Source: Atribacter laminatus (GTDB taxonomy: Bacteria; Atribacterota; Atribacteria; Atribacterales; Atribacteraceae). From it: a stretch of 64,000 nt of DNA. Below the pieces are notes generated by a model. That model made no database searches and was not told the DNA's origin. It worked only from the letters and a program-made list of their open reading frames with translations. Location of the stretch: positions 1,860,001 to 1,924,000 of the forward strand of contig NZ_CP065383.1 of assembly GCF_015775515.1 (NCBI RefSeq). The letters are read 5' to 3'. Position numbers and translations under genes: made by a program. Positions 1 through 9,502 of the stretch are shown piece by piece (position 1 is the stretch's first letter; each line of letters begins with the position of its first letter).

Positions 1-652
1 AGGGTTGTGACTCGTTATCTCGGTAAAGAATACTGGTGTTAACTCCATCACTGGTTATGGCGAGTCGCAGTAGGCCTTCATGATCGGTTAACCAGCCGAT
101 GATATTACCCGGGTTTTCGCCAATTAATTTCAATTCACCAGTTTCAATATTAATTCGATAGGCGTCGTAAAACCTTGGATCTCTCTTGTTGAGAGAAATA
201 AGCATGTCTTGATCGTTGTCCCTTAAATCGTCAATTACACCGGCACGAACTCCCTCAAAGGGAGTTAAATCAACGGGATTTGAACCATCAATATTCACGG
301 CATACAAATGAAAATTTTCTTCTCCAGCTTGATCACGAGCATAGACGATTCTTTCATTGCTTGCCCAAAAATATCCCACTAAATCTCGATCGGTAACTGA
401 CGTGACCCGCTTGGCTTCAGTTTCACCAAACTTTTGGATAAAAATATTTAACCGATTTTCCCAGGGAGCGAGAAAAGCGAAATATTCACCTTCAGGAGAA
501 AGAAAATAACCAGCTTTCTCGGGATTACGGAAGAAATCTCGCAAGGGAATGAGTGATATTTCTTCTGAAGAAGCGTTTGCTAAATTTCCGAAGCTTACTA
601 GAGAAAAGAAAATAAAAGCCAGTAATAAACAATTATAAGTATTTCTTTTCAT
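1..652 (-). CDS. S9-family prolyl oligopeptidase-like protein, N-terminal part (cut by window edge)
   Basis: The start codon is the ATG at 652-650 on the minus strand and the frame stays open to base 1, giving about 217 residues. Translation shows a signal peptide (MKRNTYNCLLLAFIFF then a small-residue region ending near NANAS), then ISLIPLRDFFRNPEKAGYFL and SPEGEYFAFLAPW. Further on come 'RDQAGEENFHLYAVNIDG' and 'DPRFYDAYRINIETGEL'. These are typical of the seven-bladed propeller that precedes the alpha/beta-hydrolase domain in secreted dipeptidyl/acylaminoacyl peptidases. The catalytic domain lies outside the window, so peptidase activity is inferred from the family. It is divergent from addB with 259 bp between them. 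A TolB-like propeller without a hydrolase domain is the alternative. Confidence 0.75.
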   Translation of the reverse strand, partial: MKRNTYNCLLLAFIFFSLVSFGNLANASSEEISLIPLRDFFRNPEKAGYFLSPEGEYFAFLAPWENRLNIFIQKFGETEAKRVTSVTDRDLVGYFWASNERIVYARDQAGEENFHLYAVNIDGSNPVDLTPFEGVRAGVIDDLRDNDQDMLISLNKRDPRFYDAYRINIETGELKLIGENPGNIIGWLTDHEGLLRLAITSDGVNTSILYRDNESQP

Positions 653-911
653 TGTGAAAACACCTCAAATATAATTTAATTGGTTTGCAATTAAACTTTA
701 AGAAAAATGTAGGTTCCCTTTCTATTTAATTTTCTGGTTTGAATGGTTGATAAAAATGATAATCTAATAAAGTCGATAACAATAAAGAAATCTGATTTCC
801 ATTATAATAGAATACATTATAGGTTGAAAGTGAATAAATCTTTGAGAAGGAAAAAGAATGATTGGAAAGAACTATAAAGTTTAAAAAATAGCATGAGGAA
901 GGTTTTCTAAA

Positions 912-3785
912 TTGCCGTTTGAAGTATTTCATTATAAACGTTTAAATGATGTCAAAGAATATCTTGGTCAATTAACTACTCAAGTAATCAATCCGATTAT
1001 TATTGTTCCTTCTTTATCAGATAAAAGTGAATTTCGTGAAATGAGTCCTTTTGAAGAATCCAAAATTTTTCAATGGAACGACTTATATAATGAAATTCAT
1101 ACATTTTTAAAAAACCAGGTGAGTATGCCGCCGAAAAGGAAAGAAGTCGATCAGAGTATAAATTGGTTGTTGATTCATAAACTTTGGAAAGAATTGAATG
1201 AAAAAACTAAAACTATCGAGGTTCCGGAGGGATTACGAAGAATAGAAAGTGTCACTCATATTTTAGAAAGCATCCGTGAACTCCTCCGTGAAGAAGTGAG
1301 TTGGAGCGATTTCAATCGCTTTATGGGTTGTGATGATTGTTTTGATGATTCCCTTTGTAATCAAATCCAGGACCCGACCAGCTGGTTATGTTGGATTTAC
1401 CGGAGATACCTTAAGGAATTTGAACAGTATCAACTCAGTGATAACCTTCAAATACCAGGTTTAACTGCCGATCTGATAAGAAAATCCTGGCAAAATGAAG
1501 AGTTAAAAAAGTGGATTAATAAAAATACTTTTATTTTTATTGGTTTTTTTCAATTCACTCCAGGGCAAAGGCAATTATTGCATAGTTTGAATTCGAACTC
1601 TGGTCAGGTTTACATTATCAAACCTTGGTGTGGAATCCCTCTATTTGATAAAGATTTTTCTGTGCAACCAGACCATTCTAATTATCCCCTACCGATAAAT
1701 AATCCAGTTCCAATTGGTGAAATTGCTGCTGGAGATGCCCGCCATCAGTATGAAACCATTGCACGTGAGTTGGTTTTATGGTCGGCAGAGAAGGGTCAAC
1801 TTTCCCGGTGGGGTCAATTCCCCGGTTGGGATGATATTGTGACGATCATTCCTCCCCAAAGAAGAAAAACTTTTCAAGAAGTTTTGCAGAAATACCAGAT
1901 TCCCTTTCAATTCCTGCAAGGATTTTCAGCCAAGGAATCCCCTTTGTGGGGAATTCTCAAACGATTACGAAGTGCTGGTCAAAATAATTGGCCAGAAGAA
2001 GAAACTCTTCATCTTCTAACCGAACCATTATTAGGAGAAACGGATATTTCTGTCAAAGAGGCTTATCACCTATCACCTCGGGGAATTGAAGGATGGAGAG
2101 ATTTCTTAAAAGATTCTCCCCAATCTTTATTGAAATTTGATCAGCTGGTCAAATCTTGGCGAACTATTGAATCCTGCAGAACACCACAAGAGGTTTATCA
2201 CGTCCTTCACCGGATTTTTAACAAAACTTTCAATATTTCTATTAATGCCTCAAAACTTTCTGGGTTAGATCCTTCCCGAGATGAGTTGGTTGCTTTGCTA
2301 ACAGCTTTTTTGATGGAAATTGAGCAAAAAGTTCTTTATTTTTCTGAAGATGAGACTTTGGCATCCTTTGTTCAGCAAATAAATTTTGCTTCAACTAATG
2401 AAGTTTATGGTTTTTTGGAGACATGGATTAATCACGCCACCCTCCGCCCACCACTTATCGAAAAGGGATCCTTGAGAGTGTATCTCAGTTCTCCCCCATC
2501 GTTGACCGAAGCACCAGTGGTGATAATTACTGATATAATTTCAGCTTTCTGGCCGGGAAGCTTTTTGAATACCCCTTTTTTGGAAGACGAACTGAAAAAA
2601 AAATGGAATCAAAATCCAGGATTAAATCAGGCCACTCTTCCTACCATACATCAAAAGAGAGATGAAAAACGAGCTTTATTTCGAAGACTCATTGCCACTG
2701 GATTCCAATATACCATTGTGACCTACCCATTACAGGACGAAGCAGGACGGCCAACATCACTTTCTCCTTATTATGATGAAATATTTACAGGTGATGATCC
2801 TTGGGCAGGAAAAGTGGTTTTCTTTAAACGACCATTGAGTGCTATCCTTCCTCAAGCCATTGAACCATATTTAAAACCGGTGGAAATCCCAGAGGATGTA
2901 CCCTTGATTGCTCGTAGTCTTCCTTGGTTACCCAATCAAATTTCAGAGATACCTCCGATACCGATCAGCGAGTTGGACACCTGGGTAGAATGCCCTTTTT
3001 TGTTTTACCTCAAAAATTTCTATAAATTAACCGAACCGACTCCACCCGGTTTTGATCCCCGTCGAGGTGGAATAGTTTTGCATGAATTGTGGGGAAAAAC
3101 GTGGGATACCTATTTAAAAGGAAAATCAACCAGTCTTCGGGAACTGGTGTTGTCGCTATGGCCGGAAATTGTCCAACGGGTTTATCCAGAGCTTTTGACG
3201 ATTTTTACTAGCGATGAACTTCGCTTGAGGCTTGATGCTTTAAGATTGGCCGACTACCAGGAACATATGGAAAGTTTTATAAATCATTACCGTACCGAAG
3301 AAAAAAATGAATTTGTACTCCCGCCGTATGAAATAAACCAACTTTCTTTTACTGGTCGTTGCGACCGTCTGATTGGTTTAAAAGACGGATACTGGCTGAT
3401 CGTAGATTATAAAAGTGGGAAATCAAATTATGCGAGAACATCGTTGCAGTTGGCTGGATACAGCCACGTTTTAACCAATAATGGATATCCTGTTGTTGGG
3501 TATGTTTATCTCTGTCATGGCGATGGAAAGGCAACCGGAGCGTTTGAAGGAACTTTCTTTGGCAATGAACTGAGAAAGTCGTTTTTGGGGTCGAGTCGCT
3601 CTGGTAAAGATTTAAGCGTCGAAATAGATCTTGCTCGACAAAAAATGAAGGAACTCTCCTTGGGTTTGGCAAGCGGTGATGTCCAACCAAATTATCATAG
3701 CCAAACTTGTAGTGGATGTTTTGGGAGATCACTTTGTCGAAGAGACGAGATGCGAAGTCGTGGAGGAGAAGATGAAGAGAGTTGA
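912..3785 (+). CDS. addB: AddB/RexB-like PD-(D/E)XK exonuclease subunit with Fe-S cluster cysteines
   Basis: A 957-residue protein starting at TTG 912, behind an AGGAAGG ribosome site. It is the B subunit of an AddAB-type helicase-nuclease that resects double-strand breaks. The C-terminal nuclease shows the RecB-like set: a His in VLHELWGKTW, then GRCDRL and the catalytic IVDYKSGK near residue 830. One Cys at about 693 (WVECPF) and a CxxC-x5-C group at about 931-942 (CSGCFGRSLC) match the four-Cys 4Fe-4S staple known in AddB. The N-terminus (IIVPSLSDKSEF) shows no Walker A, as in RexB-type subunits. It overlaps addA by 14 bp, so the two are translationally coupled. The protein is shorter than B. 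subtilis AddB (about 1160 aa). Confidence 0.88.
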   Translation: MPFEVFHYKRLNDVKEYLGQLTTQVINPIIIVPSLSDKSEFREMSPFEESKIFQWNDLYNEIHTFLKNQVSMPPKRKEVDQSINWLLIHKLWKELNEKTKTIEVPEGLRRIESVTHILESIRELLREEVSWSDFNRFMGCDDCFDDSLCNQIQDPTSWLCWIYRRYLKEFEQYQLSDNLQIPGLTADLIRKSWQNEELKKWINKNTFIFIGFFQFTPGQRQLLHSLNSNSGQVYIIKPWCGIPLFDKDFSVQPDHSNYPLPINNPVPIGEIAAGDARHQYETIARELVLWSAEKGQLSRWGQFPGWDDIVTIIPPQRRKTFQEVLQKYQIPFQFLQGFSAKESPLWGILKRLRSAGQNNWPEEETLHLLTEPLLGETDISVKEAYHLSPRGIEGWRDFLKDSPQSLLKFDQLVKSWRTIESCRTPQEVYHVLHRIFNKTFNISINASKLSGLDPSRDELVALLTAFLMEIEQKVLYFSEDETLASFVQQINFASTNEVYGFLETWINHATLRPPLIEKGSLRVYLSSPPSLTEAPVVIITDIISAFWPGSFLNTPFLEDELKKKWNQNPGLNQATLPTIHQKRDEKRALFRRLIATGFQYTIVTYPLQDEAGRPTSLSPYYDEIFTGDDPWAGKVVFFKRPLSAILPQAIEPYLKPVEIPEDVPLIARSLPWLPNQISEIPPIPISELDTWVECPFLFYLKNFYKLTEPTPPGFDPRRGGIVLHELWGKTWDTYLKGKSTSLRELVLSLWPEIVQRVYPELLTIFTSDELRLRLDALRLADYQEHMESFINHYRTEEKNEFVLPPYEINQLSFTGRCDRLIGLKDGYWLIVDYKSGKSNYARTSLQLAGYSHVLTNNGYPVVGYVYLCHGDGKATGAFEGTFFGNELRKSFLGSSRSGKDLSVEIDLARQKMKELSLGLASGDVQPNYHSQTCSGCFGRSLCRRDEMRSRGGEDEES

Positions 3786-6700
3786 AAAAAAAGAATTCCT
3801 GGAGCTTATTGCCGATTCCCGACCAGCTCAACAGGAAGCAATCATGGCTGATGAAGATTTGGTGGTGGTGAATGCTGGCGCTGGCACCGGAAAAACCGAA
3901 ACCTTAGCTCGCCGCTATGCCTGGTTGGTCACCACTGGACGAGCAAAATTCAATCAAATCCTGACTCTAACCTTTACCGAAAAAGCCGCCCTTGAAATGA
4001 GAGAGAGAATTCGAATGCGACTGCGGAACTGGTATAAGCAATTATCTAATCAGGGAAACTTTCAACATCTTTACGAAGCAATTGATAACCTCGATGAAGC
4101 TCCCATATCCACCATTCATTCTTTTTGCATGAGAATAATTCAAAAGGCAAGTTTGTATTTTAATATTGATCCAAATATCCGAGTCATTTCATCACCGGAA
4201 GAGTTCGGATTTTGGAATAATCTTCAAAATATTTTAAGTCGAAATGACTGGAATTGGTTTGATGAAAACGTTTCTGATCCGGTATGGCGAAGTCGTTTGT
4301 CGGTATTAAACCAAGAACCATTTTTTCTCCTTTTAAACCATGGTGGTGCTGATGGTTTAGTTCAGTTGGTCAATAGTCTTACCGACCTTTTTGGAAGTTG
4401 GGGAGAAAAACCTGAATGGCTTTGGCAGAAAGGTGAAAGAGTTGAAAGGGATTGGGAAGAAATCCAAGAAAGCCTCCTATCCTGGTATGCACCTGAATGG
4501 GACAAGGAATGGTCGTTTTGGATAGAGCAAATTTTGCCTTTAATAGGTTTACGCGGATCGAGTAAAGTCATTGATACCTTTATCGATTTTAATCTAAAGT
4601 GGCATAATCGACCAGACAAAAGACAACTTCCCTATTTTATGAGTGATTTAATTGATTCCCTCGCGGCCATTGCCAGGAGCTCAAGGAATGCAGTATATCT
4701 GAAAATCCAAGATCAGCTTTTACTTTCAAGGCCTTTCCAATCTATGATTGAATACCGAAATCAATTAAAAGAGAAGTACATTCGTCTCATTGATATCTTG
4801 TGTGGGAAGGGGGAATTAACCGAAGACCTTCGTTGTCGTCAATTACTCATACAATCATCAGCCATTTTCTGGCATATCTGGGAAGAATTTAAGAAGAAAA
4901 AAAGTGTGCTGTCCTTTAATGATATGATTGCCTATGCCGGTGAGGCAGTAAAAAGGTATCCCACTTTAACTGCACAATATTGCTCTATTATGGTTGATGA
5001 GTTTCAAGACACCGATCTCCTCCAGGAATCCTTGATTCGTAATATAGTCCAAAACAACCAAGCCTCACTCTTTGTTGTTGGGGATTTGAAGCAGTCCATA
5101 TATCGTTTTCGCCATGCTGACCTGAGTATTTTCCATCAATATATTCAAGAAACTCAATATAATCCAGAGGGTGGAAGACATATCGTGCTTAGTGAAAGCT
5201 TTCGTAGTCGGGATGATTTGGTCAGCGAAATGAACAGTTTATTTAGTTTTATCTGGAAAGATGGATTAAGTCAAAAAATCCTTCATGAATATGAACCACT
5301 CCAAGTTCCCAATGAGCTCTCCTGGTGGGAAGAGCGCTCAACATCGGTATCGGCTCCTCATCTGCGGTTTCTCTTCCTAGGAAACACCGATCAACCGACC
5401 AAAGAAACCGAAAAACGCTGTCTTCTGACACGATACTTAGCAGATGAGGTCAATAATTTGGTAGGGAAAGCAATAGTTTGGGATAAAGCAGAAAAAAAAG
5501 CCCGCTTGTGTCAGTACCGAGATATTGTGATCTTGGTTCCCACTCGAACTTTTTATAAACCGCTCGAGCAAGTGTTACAAGATGAATTAAATATACCAGT
5601 TATTTTCGTTACCGATGTCAATTATTTTTCTCGAGGAGAAACCTTGGATGCCGTAGCCTATTTAAAAACCGTTGTTGATCCTCAGGATGACCTGGCTTTA
5701 GCTAACTATCTTTCTTCCCCCTTTTCCGGACTCAGTTTGGCTGAGGTACACGACTTGTTTGTCAATGCTGATAAATCATGTAAAAACGGTTGGTTGTGGA
5801 AAAATTTGCAGGAGCAATATCCAAATTTCTGCGAAAAGTTGATTGATTTGAACCAAAAGATGAAATTAACGGGTCCAGCTTCAATTTTGTCCGAGCTTTT
5901 AAAAGAATCCTCCCATTTAAAAGCAATCCCACGGTCTTTGCGAAGAAGAGTGGCAGTCAACCTCCGGCGGGCCATTGATTTAGCCCGAGAATATGAAAAT
6001 ACCATTGGAAACAGCGGATTGGGTTGCACCCGTTATTTACAAGATGCCATTTTGAAAGAAGTCAAAAGTGAGGAGGCCAATCCAGTAGGAGAAGAAGAAG
6101 ATGTAGTAAGAGTGATGACTATTCACTCTGCGAAAGGTTTAGAATTTCCTGTCGTTGCTCTTTTTGGTTTGGAATATACTCCCTATCGACGCCCAAGGAA
6201 CAAATTTCAATCCTCGCGTGAACTGGGAGCGATAACCAGGTATTTCCCGGATTATTGGGAGATGAATGGTCAACCACATGTGGAGAGTGATGTTGATTTT
6301 CCTTCTTTTTTTATCGAACAGCAACTCCAGCAAGCCGAGGAAGTTTCTGAACAACAGCGGTTATTTTACGTAGCTTGTACGCGGGCTCAAGATACTTTGA
6401 TTTTATCGGGTGTTTGTCCGATCAGCAACGGAGAAATAGTTATCAAACCGAAAACCTGGTTGAGCTGGGTTTGGGATTGGATTGAAAAGGAAAGAAATGA
6501 GGATCCTCGACAATACCTAATCAAATTTTTCCCTGGCTACCAAGATTCTTTATTCATTTCCACTTCAAAGGCAAATGAAGAGATGGAGGGAGGGATGGAG
6601 CTTCCTCGGCAGCCTCTTCCTCGTTTACAACGCCTGACAGCAACCGCTTATGCCTTTTATCGGTTTTGTCCCCATGCCTATCGAATGAGATATCGGCAGG

Positions 6701-7389
6701 GGATCACTTTACCGTGGGAGCTTCCTTCTGATGATGAAAAAGGGGGAGCCGATCTGGGGAATATGGTTCATTGGATTCTGGCTCAATGGGATTTTAATGA
6801 ACAAAGTCTGAATCATTGGTTGCCACTTCATCAGGATAAATTTCTGGAAATAAAATCGCAGCTTTCGATTGAGCTTCGACCTTTTTTGAATACCAACCAA
6901 GATTGGGAGAAAGTAAAAATTTGGTTAACCAATTTATCTCAAAGCCATCTGGGCTTATCTCTCCAAAAAAATTACAATGACCAAAAACTTGAGCGGGAAA
7001 AGCCTTTTGAAATCAAGATTAATGGAGGATTGGTATTGGCAGGGATACGAGATCTTTTGTGGAAGGATGAACAGGGAGTGCATATTATTGATTACAAAAC
7101 CTCTTCGCCCGATGAGTCAGTATTTCCTCTTTATCGAGAACAAATGTACTTTTATGGCTTGGTAGCCCAAAAGCAATATCCTGGCCTTCCGATCCATCTT
7201 GGTTTATATTTCGTTCGAGAGAATTTATACCAGAAAATTCATGACTTACCGACGGAAGATAAGATGATGCTACAAGTGGGTGCGGTCGCTCAAAATGCCG
7301 CTTCTCAAGGAAGCTTTCAGCCAGCTATCGAAAAATGCCCATCATGCCCCTGGAAAAACCATTGCTCTTTTTATTCAACTAAAGAGTAA
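3772..7389 (+). CDS. addA: AddA-like UvrD-family helicase with C-terminal PD-(D/E)XK nuclease
   Basis: I place the start at ATG 3772 because GGAGGA lies 5 bases upstream (3762-3767); the frame is open back to 3676 but has no better ribosome site. The result is 1205 residues. SF1 helicase motifs appear in order: Walker A GAGTGKTE (about 35-42), TFTEKAALEMRERI, STIHSFC, VDEFQDTD (about 407), GDLKQSIYRFRHAD, MTIHSAKGLEFPVV and LFYVACTRAQ. The C-terminal nuclease has GNMVHWI, GIRDLLW and IIDYKTS (about 1106). Unusually for AddA, one Cys (YRFCPHAYRMRY, about 965) and a terminal CPSCPWKNHC (about 1188-1198) repeat the Fe-S staple pattern of its partner. It acts with AddB to unwind and degrade DNA ends. 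Confidence 0.92.
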   Translation: MKRVEKKEFLELIADSRPAQQEAIMADEDLVVVNAGAGTGKTETLARRYAWLVTTGRAKFNQILTLTFTEKAALEMRERIRMRLRNWYKQLSNQGNFQHLYEAIDNLDEAPISTIHSFCMRIIQKASLYFNIDPNIRVISSPEEFGFWNNLQNILSRNDWNWFDENVSDPVWRSRLSVLNQEPFFLLLNHGGADGLVQLVNSLTDLFGSWGEKPEWLWQKGERVERDWEEIQESLLSWYAPEWDKEWSFWIEQILPLIGLRGSSKVIDTFIDFNLKWHNRPDKRQLPYFMSDLIDSLAAIARSSRNAVYLKIQDQLLLSRPFQSMIEYRNQLKEKYIRLIDILCGKGELTEDLRCRQLLIQSSAIFWHIWEEFKKKKSVLSFNDMIAYAGEAVKRYPTLTAQYCSIMVDEFQDTDLLQESLIRNIVQNNQASLFVVGDLKQSIYRFRHADLSIFHQYIQETQYNPEGGRHIVLSESFRSRDDLVSEMNSLFSFIWKDGLSQKILHEYEPLQVPNELSWWEERSTSVSAPHLRFLFLGNTDQPTKETEKRCLLTRYLADEVNNLVGKAIVWDKAEKKARLCQYRDIVILVPTRTFYKPLEQVLQDELNIPVIFVTDVNYFSRGETLDAVAYLKTVVDPQDDLALANYLSSPFSGLSLAEVHDLFVNADKSCKNGWLWKNLQEQYPNFCEKLIDLNQKMKLTGPASILSELLKESSHLKAIPRSLRRRVAVNLRRAIDLAREYENTIGNSGLGCTRYLQDAILKEVKSEEANPVGEEEDVVRVMTIHSAKGLEFPVVALFGLEYTPYRRPRNKFQSSRELGAITRYFPDYWEMNGQPHVESDVDFPSFFIEQQLQQAEEVSEQQRLFYVACTRAQDTLILSGVCPISNGEIVIKPKTWLSWVWDWIEKERNEDPRQYLIKFFPGYQDSLFISTSKANEEMEGGMELPRQPLPRLQRLTATAYAFYRFCPHAYRMRYRQGITLPWELPSDDEKGGADLGNMVHWILAQWDFNEQSLNHWLPLHQDKFLEIKSQLSIELRPFLNTNQDWEKVKIWLTNLSQSHLGLSLQKNYNDQKLEREKPFEIKINGGLVLAGIRDLLWKDEQGVHIIDYKTSSPDESVFPLYREQMYFYGLVAQKQYPGLPIHLGLYFVRENLYQKIHDLPTEDKMMLQVGAVAQNAASQGSFQPAIEKCPSCPWKNHCSFYSTKE

Positions 7390-7587
7390 ATTATTCTTAA
7401 ATTGTGGTTTTTTATAAAGTTAAAACCTTATGTTTTTGAAGCATAAAATGACAATTCAAAATTCCTCTCTCTTGATGGGAGAAAATCAGGACGGAGGTAA
7501 AATCCAAGATTCTAATCCAAGTTTGATGTTAAGAAATTGGCCAAAGGGAAATATCGAAGTTTCCTCTCAACTTAATTTTGTCCCTTC

Positions 7588-8421
7588 TTATTTGGTTGTC
7601 CAGCCAACTAAGCCTTTAATATAGTATTTTTGTAAGAAAGCAAAGATAAATAGGGGAGCAATCATCGAGACAATTGACGCAGCAGTGAGAACTCCCCAGT
7701 CGACATGATATTGGCCTCTCATAAGAGGAATTCGTTGGGTTGCGAGAAGTTTGCCGGGGGTATAGACGAGGATAAGAGCCAGGAAAAAATCACTCCAAAC
7801 CCACATAAATTGAAGAACAATCGAAGATATAAGTGCAGGCCAGGATATTGGAAGGATAATTCGAGAAAATACTACAAAATCCGAAGCTCCATCAATCTTG
7901 GCGGATTCTTCGATCTCAATGGGAAGAGTAATAAAGAAATTTCGAAGAAAGAAGATAATCCAAGGCATGCCCCAGGCTGAATGGATAAGAATTAATCCAG
8001 TGTAAGTATTCAGGAGGTTTAAATTTTTCATCAGCTGGAAAATTGGAATCGCAATCATTTGTTGGGGGAGAGCCATCAGTATAATCACTAGAATAAAAAG
8101 CGAGGTTAGCAAAGATAAACGAAAACGCGCAAAACCATAGGCTGCCAGTGAAGCGGCGAGGATGGGAATGAGTGTTGAGGGGAGAGCAACCAGCAAGGAA
8201 TTAAAAGTACCCTGAGAGAGAGGGGCGGTAGGATGATTCCAAGCATTTATGTAATTCACCATCGAAGGGGTAAACGGTTTCAAATTCCACCAACCATAGA
8301 TGACTTCTTGTAAGGGTCGAATTGAAGTCATGACAATTCCTAAAAAAGGAAGAATCCAAATGATGGATATCAAAATTGCTATAAAGTATTTTATTGTAGT
8401 GGTAATTTGATTTCTCTTCAT
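7588..8421 (-). CDS. Sugar ABC transporter permease, MalG/UgpE type
   Basis: A 277-residue inner-membrane permease of the carbohydrate-uptake-1 group. It has an N-terminal membrane anchor, about six hydrophobic segments and the EAA loop (EIEESAKIDGAS followed by ILPISWPAL) that docks on the ATPase. A strong GGAGGAAAG precedes the ATG at 8421, which overlaps the stop of the upstream permease by 4 bp (ATGA). It is the last gene of a binding protein-MalF-MalG operon on the minus strand. No ATPase gene is adjacent, so an energising subunit encoded elsewhere (MsmX/MalK type) must be shared. The substrate cannot be told from the sequence. Confidence 0.9.
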   Translation of the reverse strand: MKRNQITTTIKYFIAILISIIWILPFLGIVMTSIRPLQEVIYGWWNLKPFTPSMVNYINAWNHPTAPLSQGTFNSLLVALPSTLIPILAASLAAYGFARFRLSLLTSLFILVIILMALPQQMIAIPIFQLMKNLNLLNTYTGLILIHSAWGMPWIIFFLRNFFITLPIEIEESAKIDGASDFVVFSRIILPISWPALISSIVLQFMWVWSDFFLALILVYTPGKLLATQRIPLMRGQYHVDWGVLTAASIVSMIAPLFIFAFLQKYYIKGLVGWTTK

Positions 8422-9329
8422 CTTTCCTCCCCCAAGCTACTCTTAATTAAGGGAATAGTTACAAACAGGGTGAGTAACATCAGCAAGGTTGCGATAACTG
8501 AAGCATTTTGGAAATTGAATTGACGAAAGGCATAGAAATACATTTGTAGAGCCATAACATTAGAAGCTCCGCCAGGGCCACCCATAGTAGCTACATAAAC
8601 TAAATCAAAAATTTTGAGTTCCCAGAGGATGGTCATAGTGATGACGACAACAGTCATTTGTTTTAAAAGTGGTATGGTTATTCTAAAGAAGATGACAAAA
8701 GGAGTAGCGCCATCTAAAGCAGCAGCTTCGTAGTATTCTTTGGGGATGTTTCCCAAGCCAGATGAATAGATAATCATGCTGAATCCGGTCCATAACCAGA
8801 CAGAACCGAATATGAGCGAAAGAAGGGCAGTTTCTGGATAGGCTGTCCAGGTAAAAGCTTGGAATCCAAGAAGCTCCAGGATCGCATTGATAATACCCAC
8901 CTCTTTTTCATAGATAAATCGTAAAATAACACCACCAATTACCATAGGGGTAACCATTCCTAAGAATATTGATGATTTAAATATATAGTTATACTTCAAA
9001 TCTTTGAAAAGGACCGCCAAAACTAGACCTAAGAAAGTAGTAAGGGGGAGGTGGATTAAAATCCATAGAAAATTATGAGGGAGTGCCCCCAGGGGAAAAC
9101 CCTGGGTAAATCCTTTCTGGTTAAAAACATCTTTGCTGGATAAAACCTTTTTATAGTTATCTAAAAAAACAAACTGATGGTCTTCTGAAGTAAAGCTCGT
9201 CCAAAGGGTATTTAAAACTGGATAGAGCAGGAATATGATCATTAAAATTAACGCAGGAAGAAAAAAAACTATTTGATGAAGAGTTGTTTTCAAGCTTTTT
9301 CGTCGTTTTCGACGATGGAAAAGATCCAT
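8418..9329 (-). CDS. Sugar ABC transporter permease, MalF/UgpA type
   Basis: A 303-residue permease with a basic cytoplasmic N-terminus (MDLFHRRKRRKSLK), six predicted membrane spans and the EAA loop EYYEAAALDGATPF. GGGAGGG precedes the ATG at 9329. It pairs with the MalG-type permease encoded 4 bp downstream. A 173-bp spacer containing a perfect long hairpin separates it from the upstream binding-protein gene. It forms half of the membrane channel. Substrate unknown; a mono- or oligosaccharide is likely from the family. Confidence 0.9.
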   Translation of the reverse strand: MDLFHRRKRRKSLKTTLHQIVFFLPALILMIIFLLYPVLNTLWTSFTSEDHQFVFLDNYKKVLSSKDVFNQKGFTQGFPLGALPHNFLWILIHLPLTTFLGLVLAVLFKDLKYNYIFKSSIFLGMVTPMVIGGVILRFIYEKEVGIINAILELLGFQAFTWTAYPETALLSLIFGSVWLWTGFSMIIYSSGLGNIPKEYYEAAALDGATPFVIFFRITIPLLKQMTVVVITMTILWELKIFDLVYVATMGGPGGASNVMALQMYFYAFRQFNFQNASVIATLLMLLTLFVTIPLIKSSLGEER

Positions 9330-9385
9330 AAATCCCTCCCGAAGTTAGAATGGGCAAGGAGTTAATTCTTCACTGAATTTTTTAG

Positions 9386-9444
9386 ACAGAAATGAGGATG
9401 GTGACTTTGAGGGAATATGCTCACTGCACCATCCTCATTTCTGT
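9386..9444 (-). other. Intercistronic stem-loop between binding-protein and permease genes
   Basis: Bases 9386-9403 and 9427-9444 are perfect reverse complements: an 18-bp stem around a 23-nt loop. In the transcribed (minus) direction the stem is followed by CTAAAAAATT, with no U-run, so it is not a classical intrinsic terminator. Its position after the binding-protein gene fits an mRNA-stabilising or processing hairpin that raises the binding protein over the permeases, as known for malE-malF in enterobacteria. Confidence 0.75.
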
Positions 9445-9502
9445 ATTCAGACTGAGGAAGAGCTTTTCTTTTAACGGACTTTTTTTAGAGCCCTTCATAG
9501 AA

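Noticed and set aside
3676-3771. Upstream 32-codon extension of addA
   Set aside because: It overlaps addB in another frame and lacks a ribosome site; ATG 3772 has GGAGGA at proper spacing.
3349-3831. 160-codon minus-strand ORF opposite the end of addB
   Set aside because: Shadow of a well-supported nuclease-coding frame on the other strand.
9386-9444. Hairpin after the MalE-like gene as an intrinsic terminator
   Set aside because: No U-run follows the stem in the transcribed direction, and downstream permeases must be expressed.
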